A stretch of DNA of 64,000 nucleotides from Tritrichomonas musculus (Eukaryota > Parabasalia > Tritrichomonadida > Tritrichomonadidae), in assembly GCA_039105265.1 (NCBI GenBank), contig JAPFFF010000016.1, forward strand, positions 868,001 to 932,000. The letters run 5' to 3'. A program made the position numbers and the translations under genes. Positions 51,036-61,569 of this stretch are shown piece by piece. Under the pieces are notes generated by a model. It saw only the letters and a program-made list of their open reading frames with translations, made no database searches and was not told the origin of the DNA. How positions within the stretch are numbered: the first letter of the stretch is position 1; each line of letters starts with the position of its first letter.

Positions 51036-51212
51036 TTAATCTTATTATTTTTAATCATTTTTGAATAAAAACTCTTTATATATAAGAGATAGGATTTTTT
51101 TAAGGGCGTACGACCCAAAAATGTTGTAAACTTGCCAATATTGAATAAACTCATAGAATACATCTTTCAATACTTCATCATCAAATATGATAACTTTGTT
51201 CTTAAAAATGAT

Positions 51213-52161
51213 ATGTCTCTTTTTGTACATTCAGAAAAAGTGAAAGTTGCCTTTGAAACCGAGTCTGAAACAAAACCGTTCGAAATAACGGATATTTTAA
51301 CCGTTTCTGATGCGGTTGAATATTTCAAGAAATCCTGAAGAAAAGTGCTACGATGCAGTTGATGATAAAAATCGACTTTTTGAATTGAAAGGTCAATTAT
51401 ATGCACACAAAAGTGACACTTCTCTGAATTCAATACTATCGGTTGGTTGAAAAAACGGTTTATCTCAAAAGTGACACTTTTTGATCCAGATAAAATTAAG
51501 ATTGTCAAATGGAAGCAAATTCAAGGATGAGATTCTGATCAAGAATTTGCTCGATAACAAAGAAAAACTAAGAATTGAATTCCAGCCAAAAGAAAAGCAA
51601 AAGAAAGCCAAGAAAACAAACATGCCAAAACTAACAAAAGTTGCACTAAATAGTAACTCTATTCCATTCCATTCAGAAAAGAAAAAGATGACGCTACCTA
51701 AAAAACTCAAACCAAATCAATCAGGTGAAAGTGATCAAACTGGCACTTTTTCTTCTGATGATAGTGAAGATGATAATGGAACTATTGACAGTGAAAAAGA
51801 AACCGTAAATGAAAATGATAAAGTTGATGAAATCGCTATCGAGGAAGAAAAAAAAACTGACGAGGAAGAAGAGAAAGGTGAATTTTTGTGCAAATACAAT
51901 TTCCAGATAAACAAGGATCCTGTCTGCAAGATGTCATTCAAGGAAGACGCATCAATCGAAGACGCAAAGATCAAGATAGCAAGTGAAAATGGCGACATCG
52001 ATCCAAACTGCGTTTTTATCCTGTTTGCTGGAAAAGTTCTCAGAAAGGACATCCAAATCAAGGGCCTGAATCTCATTAGCACAGACATTTTGCAGGTCTT
52101 CATTCGAAGCACGGAAGACATCTTCCTAAGAACAGCCCGCGCTTTTCGCGTCTATGGCTAA
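51213..52161 (+). pseudogene. Frameshifted multi-ubiquitin-like (beta-grasp) protein gene
   Basis: An ATG at 51213 opens MSLFVHSEKVKVAFETESET, which continues in the next frames as EEKCYDAVDDKNRLFELKGQ, then SKVTLFDPDKIKIVKWKQIQ, and finally a long clean frame (51520-52161) with a basic linker (KEKQKKAKKTNMPKL), an acidic stretch (TDEEEEKGEF) and a C-terminal ubiquitin-like domain: CKMSFKEDASIEDAKIKI and FILFAGKVLRKDIQIKGLNL. The pattern resembles proteins with several beta-grasp domains. Breaks occur near 51336, 51440 and 51525. The last 200 bp are G+C-richer. Related proteins appear at 63080-64000 and perhaps at 59 kb. Confidence 0.65.
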
Positions 52162-52427
52162 GCTGGCATTGAAGAATAATATTCAGAATATGAAGATGAA
52201 TAACTTAACAAACAAATTTATTAAAAATAGTTTTTTTTTTGTGAATGAATTCATTTCAAAATTATTCTAAAAATAAAACTTTTCCGTTATAAAAGTGGAT
52301 ATTTCCGTTATAATCCCGAAAAGACTGTAATATATAAAGATATTTTTATTTGAAATAATATTGGAATTCCATTCAATTTTAAAATAAAAAAATAACGAAT
52401 TATCCACTTTTTGAATCAACTAAAATT

Positions 52428-52591
52428 GCGATGTGAAATTCTTAGACTTCAACAAATTTGCAAAGCATACTGAGATTTGTGAAGGTTTTCTGTTCAACAA
52501 AGAAGAAGTTGCACGCTTTTTCAAGATAGAAAATGAAACTGAGTATTTCTATTCAATGAAAAAATCAAAATATAATTATCTTATAAAATAA
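52428..52591 (+). other. Short coding relic (about 54 codons)
   Basis: An open stretch without ATG reads CDVKFLDFNKFAKHTEICEG, then FLFNKEEVARFFKIENETEY, ending before a TAA at 52589. Codon use is like the neighbouring genes and unlike the AT-rich spacer. It may be a detached piece of the ubiquitin-like gene upstream or of another gene. The remainder of 52162-52963 shows no gene. Confidence 0.4.
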
Positions 52592-52963
52592 ATTGTATTA
52601 TTTAATAAAAATAATTAATAAATATGATTATCATATAACTTTTCATTTAATATGATAATTTACGAGAGTAATATTAAACAATAATATATGAACAAAATCA
52701 AATATTTTTATTAATGATTTACAATTGATTATTTTTGATATATTCATGAAAAATGTGGGAAATATATGAATTTTTCATTTCGATTCTAAAAAATTTACTT
52801 CTAAAAGATTTTGAAGATTGCTTCACCGAAATTATAGCATATATTGATATATTTAACATATTTTTCATAATCAAATATAAATTATTTTCCTATGAGTACT
52901 TACAATTTTTTGAAGTTTTGCATAGGCAAAAATCATTATTATTTAATAATGAGTAAATATCTT

Positions 52964-53782
52964 TTAACCAAATAAAATTGGCCTATTTCCAAGTTCATCA
53001 TCTGTAAGTTCACAAATAACAATTTCATTGAATCTGATAAGCGATTGCTTTGTTTGTTCAACAAAAGCATTTGGCGTAATAATTGGTTTGTCTCCTATCA
53101 TTTTACAAAAATAATATGTAAATATACCATGAGATCTTTTGTTTTCTTTTGATTGGTTTGGCTCTGTTTTTTTTACTGAAAAAGAAATAGCATTTGAACA
53201 CCTGGTGATATCAAAAAAAGAACCACCTCCTAAATTATCTGTGATAAATACAACACGTAATTTGCCATTACAATTTGATGATATTATTTTTTGAATATAA
53301 TTTTTTGAAAGATTTCCATCTTTAAATTTAATACTTTCAGAGTTGCTTTCATTTCCTGTATAAAAAACAGTGAGAGTATCTGCAGTGTTGTTCATGAAAA
53401 ATTGGAGGAAAAAAGGAAATTGGTTAATCTTAGAATTATATAAATAAAAAACTTTAAAGCCTAGTCGATAATGTTTCAAAGCAATAAGATATCCATCATT
53501 TAATGGTCCAACTCTGTATTTATTTTCATCTGAATTATAATCATTTATCAAAATAAAACAAACTTTATTCAAATCTTCAATTGGCATTATTGATATTGGA
53601 GTATTGTTTAGAAACATTCCAATTCTCCTAAACGATTTTAGAATTTTCTTCCTGGTAGAAACGTTTCTAACTCGTTGAAATTTTTTACTTGTAAAAGCAT
53701 TATCTTTTTCATCAAGTTTCGCTGACCGATGTTCATAAGGTGGGTGTAATAATTTCTTATTTGGCGAATCTATATAGGACAT
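52964..53782 (-). CDS. Caspase/metacaspase-like protein lacking the catalytic dyad (272 aa)
   Basis: I chose the ATG at 53780-53782 (MSYIDSPNKKLLHPP): the upstream in-frame extension begins with TTG, and a TCATA initiator lies 12 bases before this ATG. The fold pattern matches trichomonad caspase-like (C14/metacaspase-type) proteins: VCFILINDYN, a VGPLNDGYLIALKHYRLGFK segment (substrate-side helix), TLTVFYTGNE, LRVVFITDNLGGGSFFD, then SHGIFTYYFCKM. In active metacaspases the fourth element carries a GHG His and the next a DxCHSG Cys. Here they read YTGNE (~139) and TDNLGGGS (~181), so neither His nor Cys is present. It is probably an inactive pseudo-enzyme, perhaps a regulator (inference). 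The frame is intact, which argues for a working protein. Confidence 0.72.
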   Translation of the reverse strand: MSYIDSPNKKLLHPPYEHRSAKLDEKDNAFTSKKFQRVRNVSTRKKILKSFRRIGMFLNNTPISIMPIEDLNKVCFILINDYNSDENKYRVGPLNDGYLIALKHYRLGFKVFYLYNSKINQFPFFLQFFMNNTADTLTVFYTGNESNSESIKFKDGNLSKNYIQKIISSNCNGKLRVVFITDNLGGGSFFDITRCSNAISFSVKKTEPNQSKENKRSHGIFTYYFCKMIGDKPIITPNAFVEQTKQSLIRFNEIVICELTDDELGNRPILFG

Positions 53783-53794
53783 TGTTTTTATAAG

Positions 53795-53799
53795 TATGA
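53795..53799 (-). promoter_or_regulatory. Initiator (Inr)-like motif
   Basis: TCATA on the minus strand followed by CTTATAAAAACA and the ATG of the caspase-like gene. Its position supports the second, not the first, possible start. Confidence 0.55.
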
Positions 53800-53863
53800 A
53801 ATAAAAAACTAGAATTTTAATTCTTTGAAAAAATATTTTCAATTTGGAAGATAAAAGTATCAA

Positions 53864-54939
53864 TTGAAATTTTGAATAAAAAAGACCAACTTTTGAAATA
53901 TTTGATAGGTAACATTTGAGTTTTTTTTTTCAATTTTTTTTCTGTGTGATGTGAATTATTTTCTTTTTAAATATATTTAATTTAACAATATCTTATTGAT
54001 TAAATTCTAAAATAAAACAAAAATAATAGAATTGAAAGCCAAAATTTTAGTTCTCCACTTTTTAAAAATATTTTAGTAGGTAATTGAAATTTGAGAGATA
54101 TCTACATAATTTTTGAGAAAACATATACGATAGTTATTTTTTTTTTTTTTTTTTTTTTTGATAAAATTCACAAAGTTCAAGAGTTCAATGATAATAATTT
54201 TAAAAGTTATATGAAAGTTGTTTCAATAAATTAATAATGAAACACTTTCATAAGATATATTCTAAATTCTACCAGAATGATAAAAAATTTTAAAAAATAT
54301 AGAAATTATTTTTACAAAAAAGTTAAAATAACGTTAAATTGAAATGAAAAATCTGTTTTAGCTTTTCGTATAATAAAAAAAAGGATTATCTGCCTCAAAT
54401 AATTAATCCAAAATTCACCTGAAGATTTATCAATTACTAAAATTATGTATTGGTGATAATATAAATTAAATTTATCTATATAATAACATCATTATATAGA
54501 TTTTCTAAAAACTCATTTTCATATTGGATATCTTTTTGAGAACATATATCAAATAAAAATAGATAATATCTTTAATATTAAAAATCTCACCTATTGCATC
54601 ATTTTTATTATGTTCAAAGTTTCAATCTAAATATTTGATGATAATTTCACATTTATTTGTCATATATTCAACATATTTTTTCGTAAATACTATCTAAGCA
54701 ACAATATTGAATATAATAAATGATTTTATTTATATAATAATTAATATTATAATAAGATATTTTAATACAAATAGAAGAAAACGATATATAATAATTTTCA
54801 CAAAAATTCATAAAGAATGTTCAGAAAAATTAAGAATATTGAAAATTGAATTAAAAAAATGAATAATTTATTCAAAAAGATCGATAAAGTATTTTTTCAA
54901 AATTTCAAATTGTGAAAGAAAAAATGAAGAAAAAAAATT
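53864..54939. other. AT-rich gene-free stretch
   Basis: About 1.1 kb of AT-rich DNA with a ~19-base T-run near 54139. No gene, RNA or structured repeat seen. Confidence 0.6.
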
Positions 54940-54946
54940 TCACTTT
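54940..54946 (+). promoter_or_regulatory. Initiator (Inr)-like motif
   Basis: TCACTTT, matching TCA(+1)Py(T/A), lies just before TAAAAATG of the peroxiredoxin pseudogene. The promoter copy seems preserved although the gene is broken. Confidence 0.6.
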
Positions 54947-54951
54947 TAAAA

Positions 54952-55323
54952 ATGTGTGATAATAAAGCAAAAGCATGTGTCGCCCGTATTGGTAAAGCAG
55001 CCCCAGATTTCAAAGGACAAGCAGTTTTGCCATCACTTGAATTTGGAGATAATGAGTTGTCACAATTCTAAGGAAAATGGCTCGTTTTATTCTCATATCC
55101 GTTAGACTTTACATTAGTTTGTCCAACAGAAATTATCCAATTCTCGAAAGAATATGATCAGTTCAAGAAGATCAATTGTGAAGTTGTAGGTATTTCAATT
55201 GACTCAGTTTACACACATCTTGCATGGATGGGCGTTCCAACAAATCAAGGTGGTATTGGAAATATCAAATATCCAATCATCGGCGACCTTGGAGGAAAAA
55301 TCTCAAAGAAATATGGATTTTAA
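54952..55323 (+). pseudogene. Truncated 2-Cys peroxiredoxin (AhpC/TSA type)
   Basis: The frame begins MCDNKAKACVARIGKAAPDF and contains the peroxidatic-cysteine motif FSYPLDFTLVCPTEII, then EVVGISIDSVYTHLAW and GIGNIKYPIIGDLGG. These are hallmarks of typical 2-Cys peroxiredoxins, thioredoxin-dependent peroxide reductases important in oxygen-sensitive trichomonads. A TAA at 55069-55071 interrupts the frame (SQF*GKW, where relatives usually have Lys or Arg), and a second stop at 55321 ends it after KKYGF, so about 70 C-terminal residues with the resolving cysteine are missing. The intact start and initiator suggest a recent duplicate that has decayed. Confidence 0.92.
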
Positions 55324-55498
55324 ATATATATCTGTATAAATTTTATATTTTAATTTATTTTTAAAAACGATATTTATGTATATTTTATTTGTGAAATCTC
55401 ATTGAATTTTATCTTTTGAATTTGAAAAGAGAATCTTAACGTTCAATGTAAAATGACGTTAATAAAATTTCATACATTTTTTTCAACATCCCTAAGAA

Positions 55499-58013
55499 AT
55501 GGAAGACCCGAATGATCTAAAACTGATTTTAAATTTCAAAACTTACTCGATTCCTTCAGATCTTGGTTCTATGAGCAGCATAAATCCAGAAATATACTCA
55601 ACTTTAATGACAAAAAAGAAATACGAAGTTAAATCCGACGTGTCAGAAAAAACATTTCAATTTTTTATTAAATATCTAGTTCGAAGAGATATTCCACCTA
55701 TTTCTTTATATAATTTTCAAGAGTATGAATTATTAAGAATTCGACACAATGAGAGGGATAATTCAAATATTCAAAAAGAACATCTCAAAATTAAACCAAG
55801 ATTCACCTGTTTATCAACGGAATCTAAAATTAAGTGTTCAATATTATGATGATATTCACAAATTAAAAGAAAAAATCAAAAAATATCAATTTATTATTCA
55901 TCTTTTATTTAATAATGTCATGATTGATAATTATATTAAGATATTAGAATTCAGCGAATATTTGAAGAATTATGCAAATTACGAGAACCTCAATATATTG
56001 AAGATCTACACTAGTAAACACATCATACATGATGACATCGAATATGCTTTGGATGAAAAAGATAAAACTGCAATCATAATTGATAGATCATATCATTTTG
56101 GCAAAAATTATTTGATTCCACGAGCAATCAAAGATGGATCACAAGAATATCTCGTAACATCAATTTCTCCATTTGGATATGCCCAAACTTCTTCTTCTTT
56201 TAGGTTTCAATTTTCGGAAGATTCTGAATTAACAACAATTGGCGAGCATTCATTCGAACTCTGTCAGAATGAATCTATTAAGATTCCAAATCATGTCAAA
56301 GAGATCAAAGAGTTTGCTTTTTTACATTGCAATAATTTGAATACAATTGAATTTTCAGAAGACTCTGAATTAGAGCGAATTGAAAAGTTTGCCTTTGGAA
56401 GGACAAAAATTGAAAATATCACAATTCCTGCAAGTGTCATTGATCTCCAACCTGGATGGATGTGCGGAATGAATCAGTTAAAAGCAGTGAATATTATGCC
56501 AGGCAACAAAAGATATTCAAATTATGAAAATGGCGTCATTCTTGGCAAATCCAGTCCAAAAAGCGAGTTTTTCGATGTTCTTGTTTATGTTCCAAAAGAC
56601 TTGAATGAATATAAAATCCCAAAGTTCATAAAGAGAATTGCTTCTTGTGCGTTTTTATATAATAAAACTGAAAGTATTGAAATTTCAGAAGATTCAGAAT
56701 TGGAATTCATTGAAGAAAAAGCATTTTTTAATTCTTCGCTTGTTAAATTATCCATTCAATCAAGTCGTGTTAGCTTTGAAGAGGGATGGTTTCGTCAAGC
56801 AAATAATTTGAAAGAATTAATAATTACAGAGAGAAATAAAAATGTTTTATTCTTAGACAATTCATTGATGATTGGAAAATCTGAACCAAAAAGTGACAAA
56901 TATGATGTTATTATTTATGCAAAGCAAGATATTAAAAATGTTCTAATTCCATCATTTGTCAAAAGAATCGGATCCTTTGCATTCAATAAGTGCAATGAAA
57001 TTGAGAGCTTTCAATTTTCTGATGGTTCAGAGCTGGAATCAATTGGCGACGATTCTTTTAGTTTTTCATCAATTGAAAGCATCATGTTTCCTCAACATGT
57101 AACAACAATTGGAAGGAATGCTTTTTTCCAATGTAAAAAGCTGAAAAATGTTGATTTTCCAAATAATACTGAATTGAAAACAATTGGTGATGCGGCATTC
57201 TATTCGTCTACAATTGAAAGCATTGCAATTCCATCAAATTTGGGCTATCTTACAGGGGTTTTTGATGTCGACAATTTACAAACAATTAAAATAATTCCTA
57301 AAGAAAAGCAGAAATATTCTTTTTACAACAATTCTTATCTTCTGAAAAAGTCGGATATAAAAAGTGACGTTTTTGATTTACTCGTTTTTGCCCGTCGTGA
57401 TATTAGAAATGCAGTAATTCCTTCTTTCATCAGAGTAATAATGCCTTATGCATTTGATATGTGTTCTAAGCTAAAAACCGTTTCTTTTGAAGCTAATTCA
57501 AACCTTGAGACCATTTCATTTAGAGCTTTTTGTTCATCATCACTAGTTCGTATATCATTTCCCTCATCACTGACAGTAATCCAATCTTTAGCATTCAGTA
57601 ATTGCAAGAAGTTGTCTTCAGTAGATTTCCCTTCGGATTCAAGATTGAGGTTTATTGAAAGTTTTTCATTTTCCGATTCAGGAATTCGTCAGATTTCAAT
57701 ACCATCCAGTGTTGTAAGCATTGGTAAAATAGCTTTTCTTTCTTGTAATAACTTGGATCATGTTGCTTTTAAAGATAAGTCAAAATTGCTCTTTATTGGT
57801 TCTGAAGCATTCAATAATTGCAAATTTCCTAGTATTGCTATTCCATCAAGCGTATTGAAAACTGGGAAAAAAGCTTTTAATTCTCAGCTTAAGATAATAG
57901 AAATTGAAGAAGATTCTAAATTGGAATTGAAACAATTGAAAGAAGATTATAAATTTCTCTCGACTACTTTATTTATTCCTGTTAAATTTAGGAGTAAATT
58001 AGAACTTAAATAA
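55499..58013 (+). CDS. BTB-like domain plus BspA-type LRR protein, one apparent frameshift
   Basis: The first part (55499-55740) reads KLILNFKTYSIPSDLGSMSS and YEVKSDVSEKTFQFFIKYLV, the BTB/POZ-like N-terminal domain seen at the start of many trichomonad BspA-like proteins. Homology then moves to the next frame (EFDTMRGIIQIFKKN, then LKEKIKKYQFIIHLLFNN), showing a one-base shift near 55738. The following ~650 residues are TpLRRs (SIESIMFPQHVTTIGRNAFF) with four LGKSSPKSEFFDVLVYVPKD-like inserts. There is no membrane anchor. The only break is one shift beside an A-containing run, so either a sequencing error or a young pseudogene. The downstream ATG at 55749 gives a 754-residue frame without the BTB-like part. 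Confidence 0.8.
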
Positions 58014-58140
58014 TTCAATTTATAGTCTAGAGTAAAACCCCCCTACCAAATCTCTATATAAAAGAGTTAGAATCATAATATTATATATACATATAGATAC
58101 AATGTTCATTTGATAAAATAATAATAATAATCTATATCTA

Positions 58141-58356
58141 TTAATTTTTATTATACCAAATCAATTGAAATTTTGGATTACCTTTCTTATATTCCAAAAG
58201 GGTTTTTTTCAAGAGAGGCACTTTATTATCATAAATAATTCTTTCTTCATCAGTTACAATTATCAAGGAGCTTGTTTTTAAAGGCTGTCCATTTCTCAAA
58301 TCAATTACTCTTCCAGAAAAAGTTGGAATTATTGCAAAATGTGCATTAAAAATATG
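58141..58356 (-). other. Coding relic, unknown family (about 70 codons)
   Basis: A minus-strand frame without ATG reads HFAIIPTFSGRVIDLRNGQP, then LIIVTDEERIIYDNKVPLLK and ends QLIWYNKN before a TAA at 58141. The ordered residue pattern looks like a real protein fragment; a stop lies just upstream. Not recognised. Confidence 0.4.
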
Positions 58357-58457
58357 CTACAATCTTGAAAAAGTAATTTTTGTAGAGTGTATGTTTGAAA
58401 ACTATCATTTTTGCATTCTTAATTTTAAAATATTTTCAATTATAAATTAAAAAAAAA

Positions 58458-58467
58458 ATCTAAAAAG
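58458..58467 (-). terminator. Pol III oligo(T) terminator of the tRNA
   Basis: Directly after the tRNA 3' end the minus strand reads CTTTTTAG followed by a longer T-run. Such oligo(T) stretches end RNA polymerase III transcripts. Confidence 0.8.
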
Positions 58468-58540
58468 TGCTTTGGGCGTGACTCGAACACACGACCTTAG
58501 GATTATGAGACCTACGCTCTACCGACTGAGCTACCAAAGC
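58468..58540 (-). tRNA. tRNA-Met (CAT), elongator type
   Basis: The 73-base minus-strand sequence folds as a cloverleaf. The acceptor stem is GCTTTGG/CCAAAGC with discriminator A. The D arm is GCTC-AGTCGGTA-GAGC. The anticodon arm is TAGGT-CTCATAA-TCCTA with one T-T mismatch next to the loop. The T arm is GTGTG-TTCGAGT-CACGC. The anticodon CAT, with elongator-type stem and loop rather than the GGG/CCC pairs of initiators, makes it an elongator methionine tRNA. There is no intron. A T5 then T9 run follows its 3' end and should terminate RNA polymerase III. The D- and T-arm sequences match internal A and B boxes. Confidence 0.96.
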
Positions 58541-58941
58541 TTACCTGAATTATCATTTAATCTTATAAACTTAATTTTGAAAATTTTGGGATGATTTTCT
58601 AATTAATAAAAATGAATTGTTGAATTCTGAAGTTAGATCAAAGTCGTTTGCTATTATTAAGATGCAAAAAAGACCAATTTGATTTTTAATTTCAACATAT
58701 ATAAATAAATTTAAAATTTAAAATAAAGATTTGATATTGATTGAAATGATGAAGTTTATAAAATTTAATATCTAACAAATAACTAGAAATGTGTTATCAT
58801 TGATATTATATCTTTCATAAATATACTTAAGTGTATTTTGTATGCTCAAGATATCATGAGGATAAAAATGAAACAAATAATTTCAAAGATGACTGAATTA
58901 TTTGTTGACTATCGGCGTCAAATCAATTCAAAAATCATCTT

Positions 58942-59881
58942 TTAAAAGTCTTGGTCAATTATTCCTTTCAAATCTGAATTTATTTCAACTTCGACTTTAA
59001 TTTCTCTCACATTTTCTGCTTGTCGAATCGTCACATTCGTTCCATCAAGATATTCATAATTCAACTTTTTCTTTATCATTAAAATCAACTTCATAATTCA
59101 AGAAAGATAAAATTCTATCACAGAAAGCATAAACATAAATGCCTTCATCATCAAGTTCTGGATATTTTCTATCAATTAATTTTGAATTGATTGTAATTAT
59201 GTCTTCTTCAGATGAATTCGAGAACAAAATTAACGGAACTTTATACTTGTCAGTGATTATATCATTGTTCAGGCTGAAATCGAGAAAAACATCGTCATTA
59301 AATGTCCACGATTCTTGTTCTTCATCATATGAGAACAATTTATATAATTTTTCAGTAGTTTCTCTCTGTAAATTTTTATCACAAAATAAATTTTTTTCTT
59401 CTTTTTCTTGATTTTCACTTATTTCCACTTTTTGAATACTTGATATCAAATTGTTCCACTTTTTCAATGCTTTTTTGTTCATCTTTTCTGAGGCTGATTT
59501 ATTGATGATAACCCCATCGTTGAATGAATGGTTATCATCAGGTGAATTCCAAAATTTTTCAGATGATTCGGCGGTTACCAGTTTAATTTTCTCGTTTTTT
59601 CTTTTCTTTTGTTTTTCGGTCGTATAAAATACTAAACGTTCATTGTACGTTAACGGTAATTGTGACGAATTATCTTTTTGAATGATTTTGCATTCAAAGT
59701 CTTTGTTTCCTATCTTCTTGAAGTTCTTCTTGTAGCGCCGACTCTGCATGATCAGTGAAATGTTTTTCACTCTGATGCTCGATGTGATCGCTTCAATTTT
59801 GGGAACTTTGATTGGCTTAATCTTGTTGACTGCCCAAATAAATTCAATTAGAATTAATTCAAATATTAATTTCAGTAAAGC
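58942..59881 (-). pseudogene. Unknown protein gene, start unresolved and one terminal frameshift
   Basis: A clean ~275-codon minus-strand frame opens after a stop near 59884 without an early ATG (FIWAVNKIKPIKVPKIEAIT ...). The first ATG is at ~59749 (MQSRRYKKNFKKIG). The body contains a basic part, then WNSPDDNHSFNDGVIINKSA, LFSYDEEQESWTFNDDVFLD and LDDEGIYVYAFCDRILSFLN. It stops at 59054, but the next frame carries on well (NYEYLDGTNVTIRQAENVRE, IKVEVEINSDLKGIIDQDF) to 58942. The shift falls in a GAAAAAG run. The C-terminal beta-rich part could be another beta-grasp domain; this is uncertain. A broken gene or a homopolymer error. Confidence 0.55.
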
Positions 59882-59975
59882 TCATTTGCATAAATACTTT
59901 TTGGAGTAGAATTATATTTGAGAGAGAAAAAAAATTGGACATGTTATATGAAATATTTCTATATTTTTGTGCCAT

Positions 59976-61260
59976 ATGAAAGTGCAAAGCAAAATTCACT
60001 TGGATTCATCATGCATCTTGAATGTTCCACTTCATTCATATGATGAATTTGTTTTTTTAGTTAATGATGAAGTATTCAAAACGACAAGATTAATATCAGA
60101 TCTTCTATCTCCAAAAATTTGTAAAATTCACATATCTGATCCTACAATCAATGAATTTACCATTAAAACTCACCATAAAGGCAATTTTTCATATATTTTA
60201 GATCTCGCTAATTTCAAACAAAACGATATTCCAAATGAAGATCTCCCATTCGTCATAGAAGTCATTGATCAACTAGAAAACGAATTTATTGAAATTACAG
60301 ATTCTGACCAGTCAACAATACTCACTTTTGACAACGTTTTTCAACTAATCAAGGAAAATCAGCAACATCCAAATTTTTATTCTAAACATATCACAACGGA
60401 AATTGATTTCATATCATCTCACCTATTTGAGCTCCCATCAGAACAAGAAGATGAATTAATTTCACTTGACCAAATAATAATTGAAAAAATTCTGAGAAAT
60501 CCGTTACTCAAAATTGAGAGTGAAGACCAACTGATTTCACTCATTAACCGGCTGTACATGAAAGACATATCTTACTCAACATTGTACGGATATGTCTTCT
60601 TTAGCTTTGTCAGTGATGAAAAGATCAACGAATTCATAGAAAACTTCGACTACAACGATCTGACCAAAGAAATCTGGGACACTTTTTCAAAGCGATGTGC
60701 AAAAGTAAGAAAAGATGAAAATAAATCAGATCGATATAAGCAAAAAGATGTTAAACTTTTATATGAAGAGAACCATGAATTTGAAGGAATCATTAGTTAC
60801 CTCAAAAAGAAGTCAAATGGAGACATCGACAAGCTTCTCGCAATCACATCATCTAAAATAGAGAGCCAAAATACTCCAGCGAAGCATGCAATTGATTTTG
60901 AAGACAAAAATCATTACTTTTCAACAGGACCCATCGAAAATAGATGGATTTGTTTTGACTTCAAAGAAAACAAAGTTAACATGACACATTACACAATTCG
61001 GAACTATAAAGGAACCAACAATCCAAAGTCGTGGATAATTGAAGGGAAAAATGAAGAAGGAAGCGACAATTGGGAAACCATTGACGAGAGAAATAATGAA
61101 GAAGAATGGAATCACTCACACTTTTCCTATTCAGAAATCTATAGAAAAAGAATTCCGTTATATACGAATGCGATCAACTGGAGATGATTGGTGTAGTATG
61201 AATTACTTAGCTTTTAATGCAATTGAATTTTATGGCCACTTACTAAATAAAAATTCATAA
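59976..61260 (+). CDS. BTB/BACK-like plus discoidin (F5/8 type C)-like protein, one apparent frameshift
   Basis: The start is the ATG at 59976 (MKVQSKIHLDSSC); the open frame a few codons upstream begins with TTG. The N-terminal half resembles a BTB-like domain (DEFVFLVNDEVFKTTRLISD, then a BACK-like helical region ISYSTLYGYVFFSFVSDEKI). The C-terminal ~140 residues match the intracellular discoidin-type domain of many protist BTB proteins: WICFDFKENKVNMTHYTIRN, PKSWIIEGKNEEGSDNWETI, and then, in the next frame, EFRYIRMRSTGDDWCSMNYL and LAFNAIEFYGHL. The shift lies at an A5 run near 61144. Such proteins may be ubiquitin-ligase adaptors or ligand-binding factors (inference). One homopolymer shift could be an error in the sequence. 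Confidence 0.78.
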
Positions 61261-61384
61261 TTTTAAATTTTTATTAAAAAAGTTAAAAAGCTCATACAGA
61301 TCTCATTCAATTTTGTCAGCGTTCTCAATTTTCAACCCTTTTTTAAATATTAAAAAAATTAGAAGATTATATGTTCAAAATTTC

Positions 61385-61569
61385 TTCTATATCTAAAACC
61401 CAGCTACAAAGGACTGGCGTTCGCAAAGAAGCTTGATGAAAGTGGAGTTCCAGTGAATTACGTGTGCTTGGAGACAGCCAATTACGGCTTCCTTGCTATG
61501 CCGGAATTGAAAAAGTTATTTGATGTTTCTGAGTCTCACATCATTGATTATATCAAACTTTTTGATTGA
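61385..61569 (+). pseudogene. C-terminal remnant of an alpha/beta-hydrolase
   Basis: The frame reads KPSYKGLAFAKKLDESGVPV, NYVCLETANYGFLAM and ends DYIKLFD before TGA at 61567. This resembles the end of hormone-sensitive-lipase-type alpha/beta-hydrolases, where a GVPV strand is followed by an HGF motif carrying the catalytic His; here the equivalent reads NYGF. Only ~55 residues remain, and the match begins abruptly, next to unrelated AT-rich DNA. It is clearly G+C-richer than its flanks. A 5'-truncated fragment. Confidence 0.6.

Noticed and set aside
53783-53863. N-terminal extension of the caspase-like protein (27 residues)
   Set aside because: It would begin with TTG, is strongly basic/hydrophobic unlike the rest, and the initiator motif lies inside it, just before the downstream ATG.
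14587-55071. Reassigned stop codon or programmed read-through
   Set aside because: The affected copies are also truncated, and intact genes in the window use TAA, TAG and TGA as normal stops.
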